DNA of 64,000 nt from SG8-30 sp963710135. Its GTDB lineage: Bacteria; Pseudomonadota; Gammaproteobacteria; Steroidobacterales; Steroidobacteraceae. Both the position numbers and the translations under genes were made by a program. The notes below the pieces were generated by a model, which was given only the letters and a program-made list of their open reading frames with translations, was not told where the DNA came from and ran no database searches. This document shows, one piece after another, positions 1-10,515 of the stretch (position 1 is its first letter; every line of letters starts with the position of its first letter). The stretch covers positions 965,882 to 1,029,881 of the forward strand of contig CAVPYY010000003.1 of the NCBI GenBank assembly GCA_963710135.1, read 5' to 3'.

Positions 1-701
1 ATCGCGGGGTCGCCGAACACGATGGACAGCACGTCCGGGCGGCAAGTCCGCTTCCTCGAGGGCGTCGGCCAGCGCCAGCGCGGTCGCCGGCGTTTCCTCT
101 GCAGGCTTCAGGATGACTGAACATCCGACCGCGAGGGCCGCGGCGAGTTTCCGCATGGGCTGGGTCGCCGGGAAGTTCCACGGCGAGAAGGCGGCGACCG
201 GTCCGACGGGCTCGCGCTCGACGACGAAACGGGGGCCGGAGCCGCGTGCGGGAATGACCCTGCCGTAGACCCGGCGTGCCTCCTCCGCGGCCCAGTCCAG
301 CATGTCCGCCGCAACCTTGAGTTCGCGTACGGACTCACGCAAGGGCTTGCCCTGCTCCCGGGTCAGCCACGCGGCCTGCTCGTCTGCGCGCTTGCGCAGC
401 ATCTCGGCGGCGTCGTGCGAGCACCATCGGCGCGCCGGTCGACGGGCGTGCGGCGCCAGACCATCGAAGCCAGCGCTCGCCCGCAGCGAGCGCGGCGTCG
501 AGGTCCGCTGCTAGATCGCGATCGGCAGTGCTCCGATGACCGAATCGTCCGCCGGATCGAGGACATCCGCTCGTCGGGCGCTGGTCGCAGCGGATCCGCG
601 TGCCACCGATTCGCAGCGTGATCTCGGGATAGTCGTGCCTCGTCGGCCTGCCGCGCTGGATCAGCCCGATCGGTGCTCGGCGAGTCGGTGTGCGCTGTCA
701 T
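1..701 (-). pseudogene. NAD(P)-dependent aldehyde dehydrogenase, frameshifted, 3' end outside window
   Basis: Oxidises an aldehyde to the acid in the cytoplasm; here probably the last step of amine or amino-acid breakdown. The minus strand shows family motifs PWNFPATQPMRKL and GCSVILKPAEETP, preceded by DVLDPADDSVIG near the N terminus and EMLRKRADEQAAW. The catalytic Cys and Glu would lie beyond the left edge. Frames change near 28, within 420-510 and near 650, so no single frame carries the protein. The chosen ATG at 701 lies 10 bp after the aminotransferase stop, which argues for one operon. The family (ALDH superfamily, succinate-semialdehyde-like) is clear; the substrate is not. Confidence 0.75.
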
Positions 702-711
702 GCCGTCTCCA

Positions 712-2026
712 CTATGGCCTGCCCTGCAGGGCATCGAAGATCTGGACGATTTGCGCGGTGGATACGATCAGGGGTGGCGAAACGATCAGGGTATCGCCGC
801 TGGCCCGCACCAGTACCCCGCGCTCGAAGCAGATCTCGCTGCAGGCGCGTCCTCTTGCGCCGGGCTGTTCCGGGCGCGGCGTCAGGTCGATGGCGCCGAG
901 CAATCCGATGTTGCGTATGTCGACGACGCTGCCGGTGTCACGCAACGCATGGATCGCCGCCTCCCACGTCGGAAACTTGCTCGCCGCGGCGTCGAAGAGA
1001 CCGAGTTCGTCGTAGACCTGCATCGCAGCCAGCGCTGCGGCGCAGGAGAGCGGATGGGCCGAGTAAGTGTAGCCATGCAGCAGCTCTATGGCGCCCGGCG
1101 GCCCAGTCATGATGCTGCGGTGTATGTCGCTCGAGACCAGCACTGCTCCCATCGGCGCCGCGCCGTTGGTGAGTCCCTTAGCGCAGGTGACGAGGTCCGG
1201 CGTCACGCCCAGCGCCTGCGCCGCGAACGCGTGCCCCAGACGACCAAACGCGGTGATGACCTCGTCGAATATCAGCAGAATGCCGTATGCGGTGCACAGC
1301 TCTCGCAGGCGTTCGAGATATCCGACTGGTGGCGGGGAATACCCCGCCGGAGCCGATCACCGGCTCCACGATCACTGCCGCAATGGTAGACGGATCGTGC
1401 AGCGTCACCAGCGCTTCCAGCTCTTTGGCGAACTCGCCGCCGTGCTCGGGTTGACCCTTGCTGAAGGCTGAGTGGTCGGGATCGTAGAGGAAGCCGTCAG
1501 GTGATCGACACCGGGCAGCAGCGGACCGAAGTCGCGTTTGTGGCGGCCGATACCGCCGACCGAGAGTCCTCCCAGCCCATGCCGTGATAGGACTTCGCGC
1601 GGCCGATGAATCGATATCGAGAGCCTTCGCCCCGGGCGCGGTGATAGGCCCTCGCGATCTTGAGCGCCGTATCGACTGCTTCCGATCCCGAAGTCGTGAA
1701 GAACGCATGGCGCAGAGGCTCCGGTGCGAGGGACGTGAGCCGTTCGGCGACCTCGAACGCCAGCGGATGACTCATCTGGAAAGACGAGACGAAATCCAGT
1801 TCCGCGGCCTGCCGCTGGATCGCCTCGATGATTCGCGGTTGCGCGTGACCAGCGTTCACGCACCACAGGCCAGCCATGGCATCCAGGATCTTCGCGCCTT
1901 TGGTCGTCTCGTAGTACATGCCGTAAGCGCGCTGGAACAGTCGCGGGTTGGCAGAAAGGCGCGATTCGGTGTGAAGGGCAGCCAAAACTGCGATCCGGGT
2001 CGCGATGGATGCTGGGCGCTTGGCAT
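712..2026 (-). pseudogene. Class III (omega) aminotransferase, PLP-dependent, frameshifted
   Basis: Transfers an amino group from an omega-amine or amino acid to pyruvate or a similar oxo-acid. Pieces in order are FWLPFTPNRAF, GLWCVNAGHAQ, FFTTSGSEAVDTALKIAR, YHGMGW and CAKGLTNGAAPMG, where the Lys is the expected PLP-binding residue; the C terminus ends normally at 712. Length (about 438 aa) matches the family. Frames shift near 1975, 1560, 1480 and 1340. The ATG at 2026 has a good ribosome site (AGGGAGA, 8 bases upstream). It sits between the amine oxidoreductase and the aldehyde dehydrogenase, fitting an amine-to-acid pathway. Known relatives include beta-alanine:pyruvate transaminases; exact substrate unknown. 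Confidence 0.8.
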
Positions 2027-2064
2027 AATGAGATCTCCCTTGGTTCCTGTCAGGGAGCTCGCGG

Positions 2065-3426
2065 TCAGACGCCGCTACGCCCCGTTGCATCCTGCAAGCG
2101 CAGCCATGCGCTGCCTGCCGCGACGTAGAGACGGCGCAGCCGGTGTAGGGGAATCGGATCAGGCGCGCTGACCGGCACGGGCAGGCAACGATAGTCACCC
2201 GTCACCAGCGCCTCGGCGAGCGGGTTCTCCCAGCGCCGAGCACCATGCGACACCCTTGCCATTGCAGCCCAGGTTGGCGAGGCCTCTCGGACCGATGCTC
2301 ACCACCCGGGGGAGCCGGTCGATGGTCACCGCAACTTGCCCACCCCAACGGAGCTGCACCTCGTCACGGTCCGCACCGGGGTGGAGGCGGCGCAGGATCC
2401 TGTGCTGCACCGCGAAGTCCGCGCGGCGCGGCGCGGCCTGCGCAGCAGCCCCTTGCCGCCGACGACGAGCCGACCCGGCCGGATCCGAACGGAAAGTAGC
2501 TGATGATCGATCGCATGTCCGAAACGCTCGATGCCGCACGGCGGTGCCTGCGCAGCGGCCGCCGAGGCCAGTGCGACCTGAAAGCTCCATACGGGCAGAA
2601 CCATCTCGTGCAGATTCGGCCAAGTCGGTCGTGACTGCGTATTAGTTGCCAGCAGCATCGAGCGGGCCACGACTCGGCCCTGCGCAGTCGGAGACGGTCC
2701 ATTGACCCTTGCTCCAGGCCGCTCTCGGGTAACGCGGAGAATCCGCAATACAGCCTGGCGCCATGACGTTTGGCAGCGTCAGCAAGGCCGTTCACATAGC
2801 GCAGCGGATGGAGCTGTGCAGCAGGCAGGATGCAACCAGCCGGCGTGGTAATAGTCAGTGCCAGCCACGCTCTGCAGCGAAGTGCCAGTGAACCAGGCAA
2901 CCCGCGCACCTCGTCGCGCCCACTTGTTATGACGACGCCGCGCGAGAGCCTGCACTGGCCGCCGAGTCTGCAACCTGCAACCAACCGCCCTGGACTGCGT
3001 CGCAGGAAATCCTCTCCCTGGCGATGAGCCTGAAGGTCGCGTTCGGCCGCGCCAGCGCCGAAGGCGTACGCGCGTTGCCCGTAGTTCCAGCCCGAAGGCA
3101 GCCTTGCAAGTCCTCGACGAAGTGACAGAAGCACAGGCATGATCTGTGCACCCGTTCACGCCGGACGCGCCCGCACCGGGTTGCTCGGCCTCGAGCACGA
3201 CGACACTGGTCCCTGCCCTCGCAAGAGCCAGTGCGGTCGAGAGACCGGTAATGCAGGCTGCCGACGATGACCACCTCGGCCTCGATCGGTTCCTCGCAGC
3301 GCGGCATCGTCTGCGCCGGACCTCAGCGGTTTCCTGCCACAATGCCCGCAACTCGCCGGGTCTTCGCACTTGGTTCGAAGGCGCGCCGGAGCCCGGCACC
3401 GCTTCTCTGGGGGATGCTGCAGACAT
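2065..3426 (-). pseudogene. FAD-dependent amine/amino-acid oxidoreductase (OrdL/PuuB/DadA-like), frameshifted
   Basis: Probably oxidises an amine or gamma-glutamyl-amine with FAD. The N-terminal half shows the Rossmann segment EAEVVIVG, then TGLSTALALARAG and VLEAEQPGAGASG, typical of this group. Later pieces are DYYHAGWLHPAQLHPLRYVNGL and the C-terminal LGCNGKGVAWCSALGE, which matches the family's conserved end. At least six frame changes lie between 2250 and 3300. The start at 3426 is uncertain because 40 residues of non-family sequence precede the FAD motif. It is upstream of, and co-oriented with, the aminotransferase and aldehyde dehydrogenase. Specific identity (PuuB versus DadA-like) cannot be decided here. 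Confidence 0.68.
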
Positions 3427-4207
3427 GCTGGAGTGCGCGGAGACCTGCGTCGTCCTGAAGGTGCAGCGCGGAGGACGGTCCCGACTATCTCACCTTCACG
3501 GAAGCGGGCGCGCTGGCCCGCTTCGGCCTGCGAACTCAGATTGGAATCGACGCTGTCTGCCAACTACCTTGAATCCGATCGCGACTACTCCCAGTTGGGA
3601 GTCCCGTTGGCGCTGCTGCGGCGCAAGGTGCTGCAGGAGCCGCAGTTGGCGCTGGCCGCTGCGGGCCGTCTATACGACGCCGAAGTCGGCCTTCGACAAC
3701 GTTACCGTCAGTCATCGCCGCGGGAATGGTCTACAACTTCGAATGCGCGCCGGACGAGGCCTTCCTCGATCGAGCCACGGAGAACGATCTGCTGGTGCAT
3801 GCCAACCACTGGTTGAGCCCGGTGGCTCGCAGCGAAGCTTCGTGATCGTGGGATCGGTTCCATGCCCTGCACGCTGTATCGGCAGTGGCGGGTCACGGAA
3901 CTGCTGACAGCGTCATCGTGGCGCAATCACGCCGAGGACCATCTGGTTCGCGGCGCTGGCCGACGACTTTGCGACGCCCTGGTCGGTATGCCGCCCGCCG
4001 CGCACGTCGGTCTCGAGCAATCTGACCGCCACCGTGGCAATGCTGATCATGGATGCGGCGCTGGGGCAGATGGACGTAGCGATGCTGCCAGCCCTGGGCC
4101 AGAAGTTCACGAGATATACGCTCGAGATGGAGTCTGAACTGCATCTTGAGCCTGACTGGCGCGATCGGCGTCCCGCGGATCAAGTTGTTCGAAGGAGAAA
4201 TGTCTGA
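3418..4207 (+). pseudogene. C45-family Ntn hydrolase/acyltransferase (6-APA acyltransferase-like), truncated and frameshifted
   Basis: Peptidase C45 enzymes cleave or transfer acyl groups at amide bonds after self-processing at a Cys. Frame-stitched translation gives AETCVVLKVQR, YLTFTEAGALARFGL, NYLESDRDYSQLGVPLALL, VYNFECAPDEAF, NDLLVHANHWLSP and a C-terminal TVAMLIMDAALGQM...RYTLEMES, all in family order. The roughly 110 N-terminal residues including the nucleophile Cys are absent: upstream DNA encodes the 5' end of the opposite-strand oxidoreductase. Frames shift near 3470, 3540, 3690, 3850 and 3950. The end is the stop at 4207 in the last frame; 4137 is the alternative. Family call is mine by motif recall; substrate unknown. 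Confidence 0.62.
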
Positions 4208-4217
4208 TGCAGCAGTG

Positions 4218-5495
4218 ATGCGTATTGCATGCTGTTGCTGTGCGTTTGCGCCATCGCGTGCCAGGAGCCGACGCGGCTGCCGAATCGGTCCTGCGCTCGC
4301 AGACTGAACTCCGACATCCGCACCACCGAGCCCGGAACGAACCGTGACGAGAACACGGATGCCGTTGTGCTGCACATGGTGGAGGGGCTCGTTGCCTTCC
4401 GCGAGGACGCCTCGGTGGGGCCGCTGCTTGCCGATTCATGGGTGGTCTCGGCCGATGGACGGACCTACACGTTCAAGCTGCGCCCGGTGTGAAGTTTCAC
4501 AACGGTGCGCCGCGTTACCGCGGACGAAGTTGTTTGGAGCTTCAACAGGTACCTGCAGCCAGCGACAGGCTGGCGCTGTCTGGCGGAGTTCGACGGGCAC
4601 GGCGCCTCGAAGATCGTCTCGGTCGAAGACGGTGGATAGTCTGACGGTTGCGCATCACGCTGGATGCGCCTTCCTCGTTGTTCCTCACCAATCTGTCCCG
4701 CCAGGACTGTGGCGGCACCGGGATCCTGCACCCTGACGTCGCTGGACAAGGACGGCAGCTGGATCGCACCGGTCGGGACCGGTCCTTTCCGGTTTGGAAC
4801 CTGGCGCCGCAACCAGTATCATCGAGCTCGAGCGCTTCGGGGGTTACGTCAGCCGGCCTGGCCCGCGTGACGGGAATACCGGTGGCAAGAAGCCGATGGT
4901 GGACAAGATCCGTTTCATGATCATCCCGGACGCGTCCGCGGCGCGCGCCGCATTGATCAGCGGGGCGCTCGATGTGCTCGATGGCGTAAGCCCGAATGAA
5001 GTGGCTGATCTGCGCGGGCGCAAGGACGTCAGGCTGGTGCAGGGCGCCGATACTGGATATCTATGCCGTGCTGGTGCGCTCTGAACAGCCGCCGTTCGAT
5101 GACGCCAACGTCAGGCGCGCGCTGGCGATGTCGATCGATATCGCAGGCCTGACGGGCGCCGTCGACGCAGGATACCGAGCGTGGTGAATGCCTCCGCAGT
5201 GCCGGCGGCGAGTGGCTGGCATACAAAGGCTCACGAGCGTCGCATCAAGTACGATCCGGCGGCAGCGGCGGCGCTGCTCAGGAAGATCCGGCTACAAGGG
5301 ACAGCCGATCAAACTCATTGCCAACAAGCGCTATCCGCAGATGTTCGACGGCGCGGTCCTGGTACAGGCGATGGCGCAGCAGGCTGGCTTCAATGTGGAA
5401 CTCGAAGTCCTCGACTGGGCTACGCAGCTCGACCGCTATGGTTCCGGCGAGTACCAGGCCATGACGTTCGCCTACTCCGGGCCCAATTCCTCGCT
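4218..5495 (+). pseudogene. Peptide/nickel-type ABC transporter substrate-binding lipoprotein (SBP_bac_5), frameshifted, C terminus missing
   Basis: Periplasmic lipoprotein that would deliver a peptide-like solute to the downstream permeases. A lipoprotein signal (LLLCVCAIAC) is followed by DENTDAVVLHMVEGLV, PLLADSWVVSADGRTYTFKL, GVKFHNGA, GTGPFRFGTW, VDKIRFMIIPDASAARAAL, SEQPPFDDANVRRALAMSID and LRKSGYKGQPIKLI, the usual family order. About 100 C-terminal residues are lost at about 5495, where the reading frame runs directly into a permease fragment. Frame changes occur near 4228, 4490, 4520, 4640, 4735, 4815, 5055, 5165 and 5285. AAGGAGA precedes the start. Not translatable as written. Confidence 0.75.
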
Positions 5496-5985
5496 TGGAG
5501 TTCACGGGTGCTCAGGGGCGACCTGGGCGAGTCGATCTCGACCGGTGAGTCGGTCCTTCCCCTGATTCTGGATCGCTTTGCTGTCAGCGGCCCCATAGTC
5601 CTGGTCGCCGTGCTGATCGCCATTCTCATCGCCGTACCCGCCGGGGTGCTCGCGGCCTGGCGTCACAACAGCGCGCTGGACATGCTGGCGGTGGTCGCAG
5701 CGACGGCGATAGCCATCTCCATGCCGAGCTTCTGGCTCGGTCTACTGCTCCTGTTGCTGTTCGGTCTGAAGCTCGGATGGCTGCCGGTGGTCGGCTACGT
5801 TTCGATGTCCGAGGATCTGGTGGCGTCGCTCGCCTACCTGGTGCTGCCGATCGCGACCCTCGCGCTGATCGAGGCCGGCGCATTGACCCGGATGATGCGC
5901 GCGACCACGCTGGAGGTCCTCGGGCTCGACTACGTCACTCACGCTCGCGCCAAGGGCCTGCCGGAATCAAGAGTCCTATTCCGGC
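5496..5985 (+). pseudogene. DppB-type ABC permease, middle fragment only
   Basis: Encodes GVLRGDLGESISTG..., then the transmembrane stretch IVLVAVLIAILIAVPAGVLAA, SMPSFWLGLLLLLL, LGWLPVVGYV and the EAA-like loop DYVTHARAKGLPESRVLFRH of the first inner-membrane subunit of Dpp/Opp-type importers. A normal DppB has about 310-330 aa; only about residues 110-230 remain. The frame is open and continuous with the SBP remnant upstream and the DppC remnant downstream, producing one 462-codon reading frame (5181-6569) that joins three proteins. Two clean deletions, real or introduced in assembly, explain this better than a true fusion. Confidence 0.72.
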
Positions 5986-6569
5986 ACGTCTTGCTGGCGG
6001 TTTCGGCCGGGGTCGCGATCGGCCTGGTCGCCGGCTATCTGCGCGGCTGGCTGGACCGGATACTCATGATCTGCAACGACGCACTGCTTGCCTTTCCAGG
6101 CGTGCTGCTGGCACTCGGACTGATGGTGGTGGTGGGCGGGAGCCGCTCCGGGATCGTTCTTGCGCTGGGCATTGCCTATACGCCGCCAGTGGTGCGGGTC
6201 GTGCGTGGCACCGTCCTGTCGCTGCGCGAGAAGGAGTTCGTCGAGGCGTCGCGAATACTCGGGAATTCGCAGGCCTATACGATGCTGAGGCACGTACTGC
6301 CCAACGCGGTCGCGCCAATCGCGGTGCTTGCCACCAGCATGTTCGGCTGGGTCCTGTTGTCGGAAAGCGCGCTGAGCTTCCTCGGCCTCGGCATCGCTCC
6401 CCCGTCTCCTACCTGGGGCAACATGCTGGCTGCCAGCCGGCCATTCCTGTCCCAGGCGACCTGGCTGAGCATCGTGCCCGGCGCCTGCATCGCCCTGACC
6501 CTGATCGGCGTGAATCTGCTCGGCGATGCGCTGCGGGATCGCCTCGATCCCCGGATGTCGCAAAGATGA
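5986..6569 (+). pseudogene. DppC-type ABC permease, N terminus missing
   Basis: Second inner-membrane permease of the same importer. It begins inside the membrane domain (LAVSAGVAIGLVAGYLRGW) and then runs normally through LLAFPGVLLALGLMVVV, the coupling loop REKEFVEASRILGNSQAYTM, LSFLGLGIAPPSPTWGNML and the usual end GDALRDRLDPRM. About 90-100 N-terminal residues are absent. Its TGA overlaps the ATG of the ATPase gene (ATGA at 6566-6569), so the operon structure at this end is preserved. Function requires both missing halves, so this copy looks non-functional as sequenced. Confidence 0.75.
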
Positions 6570-8178
6570 GTGCCGCATCCCAGCGGCCAGGCTCCCTGCT
6601 GCACCTCGAAGATCTCCGGGTCGAGATCGAGGCGACCGGCGTCGGTCGCGCTGCATGGCCTGTCCCTGCACGTCGACCAAGGCGAAGTGCTTGCCCTGGT
6701 GGGCGAGTCGGGCAGCGGCAAGACGATGGCGGCCCGTGCCGTCCTCGGCCTGCTGCCCGCCGGCATTCGGCGCACGGGTGGTCGCATCATGTTCATGGGC
6801 AGCGACCTGGCGACGCTCGATCACGAGGCACTGCGCGCGCTGCGTGGGCCGGCGATCGGCATGGTCTTCCAGGAGCCCATGACCTCGCTCAATCCGGCCA
6901 TCCGCATTGGCGAGCAGCTGACTGAAGCCCTCGCAGCTGCACGAGGGGGGATCGCGCTCCGCCACGCGTGAACGTGCGCTGGACATGCTGCGAAAGGTGC
7001 AGATCGCCGATCCAGAGAGATGCTTTCATGCCTTTCCGCACGAATTCTCTGGCGGCATGCGCCAGCGCATCATGCTGGCGTCGGTGATGCTGCTGAAGCC
7101 GCAGCTGCTCATTGCCGACGAGCCCACGACGGCGCTGGACACGCTTAGCCAGCAGCAGGTGCTGGATCTCATGCTCGAGCTCTGCCGCGAGTCGGGAACG
7201 GCATTGATGTTGATTACGCACAATCTCGGGCTGGTGGCGCGCTATGCGCACCGGGTCGCCGTGCTGGAGCAGGGCGAGCTCGTCGAGACGGGTCCGGCCA
7301 AGAAGATACTTGCAGACCCGCAGCACCCGTACACACGGCGTCTGGTCGAGGCGCTGCCGCGGCGTGGGCCGGCAAGATCCGGTCGAGGGCGGGACGGCAG
7401 CAGGGCCCTGATTGCGGTGCGCGACCTGACCGTGACGTTTCCAGGACGCCGGCGCCTGTTCCAGCGCCGCGAGACAGCGGTCGAAGCCGTGCGCTCAGTG
7501 AGTCTCGACATCCACGAGGGCGAGACGCTAGCGTTGGTGGGCGCCAGCGGTTCCGGCAAGACGACCCTCGGCCGGGCCATAGCGGGCCTGGTTGCCCCCG
7601 CGGGCGGCACGATCTCTTTCCGGGGTCACGACATCCTGAGCGGCTCGCAGGCTTCACGCCGGGACTTTCGCCTCAATTGCCAGTTCGTGTATCAGGACCC
7701 GTTCGCTTCGCTGGATCCTCGTATCCGGATTGGCGCGAGCGTGGCGGAGGCGCTCCGGCACTCAGGTCCAGGACCCGGGGAGCGGCACGACCGGACATTC
7801 GAGGCGCTGCGTGATGTCGGGCTGGCAGGGTTGGAGATGCGCTATCCGCACCAGCTGTCCGGTGGGCAGCGGCAACGCGTGGCGATCGCGCGTGCCATCG
7901 TGAGCCGTCCAGCCTTCGTGGTGGCCGACGAGCCCGTTTCGGCGCTGGACATGACGATCCAGTCGCAGGTGCTCAAGCTGCTCGCCGCACTGCAGGCGGA
8001 CTACGGCTTCGCCTGTCTGTTCATCTCCCACGATCTCGCCACGGTGGAGCAGGTGGCTGATCGGGTAATCGTCATGAAGGCCGGGGAGATCGTTGAGGAG
8101 GGCGAACGGGACGCCATCTTCGACCAGCCGGCCCATCCCTATACGCGCGAGTTGCTCGCAGCCACTCCACTGCTCTAG
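6566..8178 (+). CDS. Tandem ABC ATPase of a peptide importer (DppD-DppF fusion, GsiA/YejF-like)
   Basis: Energises the Dpp-type importer. Two complete nucleotide-binding domains are fused. Domain 1 has Walker A GESGSGKT, Q-loop VFQEPMTSLNP, signature FSGGMRQR and Walker B LLIADEPTTALD. Domain 2 has GASGSGKT, VYQDPFASLDP, LSGGQRQR, FVVADEPVSALD and His switch FISHD. Each ends with the oligopeptide-type QHPYTRRL or AHPYTREL tail. The gene starts at an ATGA overlap with the permease stop. Two indels (near 6640 and 6950) break domain 1; from 6985 onward the frame is clean. Total about 537 aa fits fused ATPases of this class. Confidence 0.85.
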
Positions 8179-8247
8179 CGCGGGGACCCCGGGGTTCAGC
8201 CAGGCTGGCCCCGTAGTCCGAGTGCATTTTTTACTTGCAAAAGACTA

Positions 8248-8269
8248 TTTGATGTTTCAATGTATCAAA
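8248..8269. promoter_or_regulatory. Palindrome TTTGAT-N10-ATCAAA, candidate operator
   Basis: Perfect 6-bp arms separated by 10 bases sit 78 bp before the TonB receptor ATG in a locally AT-rich island that contrasts with the surrounding GC-rich DNA. Spacing and symmetry suit a dimeric repressor. The GntR regulator encoded just downstream of the receptor is the natural candidate; Fur or another factor is possible. No direct evidence of binding. Confidence 0.4.
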
Positions 8270-8346
8270 AGGCATTCCAGTGGCCGTGTTGCGGAACGGA
8301 TTTGGATGCTGCGATTCGTGACCTACGACGGGGAGGGGACAGACCA

Positions 8347-10455
8347 ATGACGAACGCCAACGTCCAACGCACTTCGGTTATTGCGGCGGCGGTTTCAACC
8401 GCGCTGATGTCCGCCACCGTGCAGGCCCAGGAGGCCCGGACCGAAGAGCAGCGGCCGCTGCTGGAGGAGATCAAGGTCACGGCCGACCGGGTCGACAGCT
8501 TCGGCGCCGGCATTCTTCAGGCCGGCACATTCCGCGGCGCGAGGGTGCTCGACACGCCGCTGACGGTCAGCGTGATTCCGCAGGATCTGCTCGACGCCCA
8601 GCAGGCCAAGAGCCTGCTCGATGCGCTGCGCAACACGGCCGGCGTGACGACGGCCGCGATCAATTCCGCGATCTACAACAACCTTGCGATCCGCGGGATC
8701 CCGGTCGAGAACCGCGGCAACTACCGTCTGAACGGGTCCCTGCCCATCGTCAACCTGATCGACCTGCCGCTGGAGAACAAGACCCGCGTGGAAGCGCTCA
8801 AGGGTGCATCAGCCCTGTACTACGGCTTCACGACGCCCGCCGGCATCATCAACCTGACCACCAAGCGTCCAGCCGAGAATCCGGTCACCGACGTGACCCT
8901 GTTCGGTAACAGCCACGGTTCGATCGGCGCGCATCTGGACCTGAGCCGCCGTGCCGAGACCTGGGGGGTGCGCGTCAACGTCGCCGCGAACACCGTCGAG
9001 CTCGGCATCGACAACACGGACGGCGACCGACGCTTTGCGTCAATCGCGTTCGACTGGCAACCGACCGAGACCGTCTCCGTTGAGACTGACGCCGAGTACA
9101 TCTACAAGACGGTCTCGGAGCCGACCACCATCCGCGCGGTTCCGGCAGGCCCTGGCGTGCGCACCCCGCTGCCGCCGCTGCTGGACCCGGAGCTCAACCG
9201 CGGTGCGGAGTGGCTGTACGGTGAGGGCTACGAGTACAACCTGTTCGGCCGCGTCAGCTGGCGCTTTGCCGAGAACTGGTCGTGGAGTGTCGATGGCGGC
9301 GTCTCGAAGCTGACCCGCGACAGGCGATTCTCCTTGTTCCGCGACTACGACCTCACCACTGGAGCCGGGACGGTGAACGTGGAACTGGCGAACGACAACG
9401 CCTACAAGAATGTCGCGCTGCGGACCGAGATTGCCGGTGGCTTCGAGACTGGTCCGTTGCGCCACGAGTTGCTGATCGGCCTTTCCGCCAACGATCGCGA
9501 TACCCGCAACCCGGCCCTGCCCACCGTCAACTACGCTCAGAACTACTTCAACCCGGTGCCGCTGGCCCCGGAGACGCCGCTGCCGCCGAGCGTCATCCCG
9601 AATCCTTCGACGATCGAGGACCGCGGGATCTACGTCTTCGACCGGATCGACTACAACGGTTTCGTCCAGCTGCTTCTGGGCCTGCGCTATACCGACTACT
9701 CGGACGTCAGCAGAACGACTTCTTATGAGGTCGATGACACGTCGTATTCGGTCGGGCTGGTGGTGAAGCCACGCAAGTGGCTCAGCCTGTACACGACTTA
9801 CATCGAAGGCCTTGAAGCGGGCGGCATCGCCCCGGGCACGGCGGTCAATGCCGGCGAGTCGGTATCGCCGCGGGTGACGGAGCAGGTCGAGGTGGGCGTC
9901 AAGCTCGAAATCAACGACCGGCTGCTGCTGACCTTGGCCTACTTCGACATCTCGCAGCCACTGAACTTCGTGGATCCCCTGACCTCCGTGTTCGGCGACT
10001 TCGGCGACAGCAGCTACGACGGCTTCGAATTCAGCGCCTCGGGTGAGATCACCGACCGCCTGTCGATCTATGCCAGCGCCATGACGCTGGACGCCATTGC
10101 ATCGAAGCCGGCCAATCCTGCCCAGACCGGATTCCGCATCCAGAATACCCCGGAGTTCACGGCCTCATTGTTCCTTGAGTATGATGTCGCCGCGATCAAT
10201 GGTCTCAGCCTGAATGCCGGGGTATTCCACGTCGGTGACCGCGCGGTAAATGCGAACAACAATGCTTTTGTCGATGCCTATACGCTGGTCGACATTGGTG
10301 GACGCTATCAATTCGAGTGGGCAGGCAAGCCCACGACCGTGCGGCTCACGGCGCAGAATCTACTGGATGAGAAGTACTGGGAGGCGACCGGCTCGACGTT
10401 GCTGGGCCAGGGCCTTCCGCCCGTCGTCAAGCTGAGCGTCACCACGCAGTTCTAG
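8347..10455 (+). CDS. TonB-dependent siderophore-type outer-membrane receptor
   Basis: A 702-aa outer-membrane gated porin for a ferric siderophore or similar large solute. It has an Ala-rich signal peptide ending SATVQAQ, a TonB-box-like segment LLEEIKVTADRV, a plug domain with TPLTVSVIPQDLLDAQ, LRNTAGV, AIRGIPVENRG and VEALKGASALYYG, then a 22-strand barrel ending in aromatic QF. The plug pattern is that of the siderophore receptor group. I chose the ATG at 8347 because GGGGAGGGG lies just upstream and a signal peptide follows; an upstream in-frame start at 8260 would bury it. It follows the peptide ABC genes by 168 bp and precedes GntR and PepSY genes. Confidence 0.9.
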   Translation: MTNANVQRTSVIAAAVSTALMSATVQAQEARTEEQRPLLEEIKVTADRVDSFGAGILQAGTFRGARVLDTPLTVSVIPQDLLDAQQAKSLLDALRNTAGVTTAAINSAIYNNLAIRGIPVENRGNYRLNGSLPIVNLIDLPLENKTRVEALKGASALYYGFTTPAGIINLTTKRPAENPVTDVTLFGNSHGSIGAHLDLSRRAETWGVRVNVAANTVELGIDNTDGDRRFASIAFDWQPTETVSVETDAEYIYKTVSEPTTIRAVPAGPGVRTPLPPLLDPELNRGAEWLYGEGYEYNLFGRVSWRFAENWSWSVDGGVSKLTRDRRFSLFRDYDLTTGAGTVNVELANDNAYKNVALRTEIAGGFETGPLRHELLIGLSANDRDTRNPALPTVNYAQNYFNPVPLAPETPLPPSVIPNPSTIEDRGIYVFDRIDYNGFVQLLLGLRYTDYSDVSRTTSYEVDDTSYSVGLVVKPRKWLSLYTTYIEGLEAGGIAPGTAVNAGESVSPRVTEQVEVGVKLEINDRLLLTLAYFDISQPLNFVDPLTSVFGDFGDSSYDGFEFSASGEITDRLSIYASAMTLDAIASKPANPAQTGFRIQNTPEFTASLFLEYDVAAINGLSLNAGVFHVGDRAVNANNNAFVDAYTLVDIGGRYQFEWAGKPTTVRLTAQNLLDEKYWEATGSTLLGQGLPPVVKLSVTTQF

Positions 10456-10515
10456 GATAGTCCCGTCGTGCAGTCCGGCTCGGGGCACCTGCTGCAAGGC
10501 ACAGGGAAGGCTCCG

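Noticed and set aside
3418..4207. Beta-lactam (penicillin) biosynthesis gene
   Set aside because: C45 homology suggests the family only; no other beta-lactam genes occur and the Cys region is missing.
5181..6569. True SBP-permease-permease fusion protein
   Set aside because: Each part lacks portions essential for its fold and function; deletion or assembly collapse explains it better.
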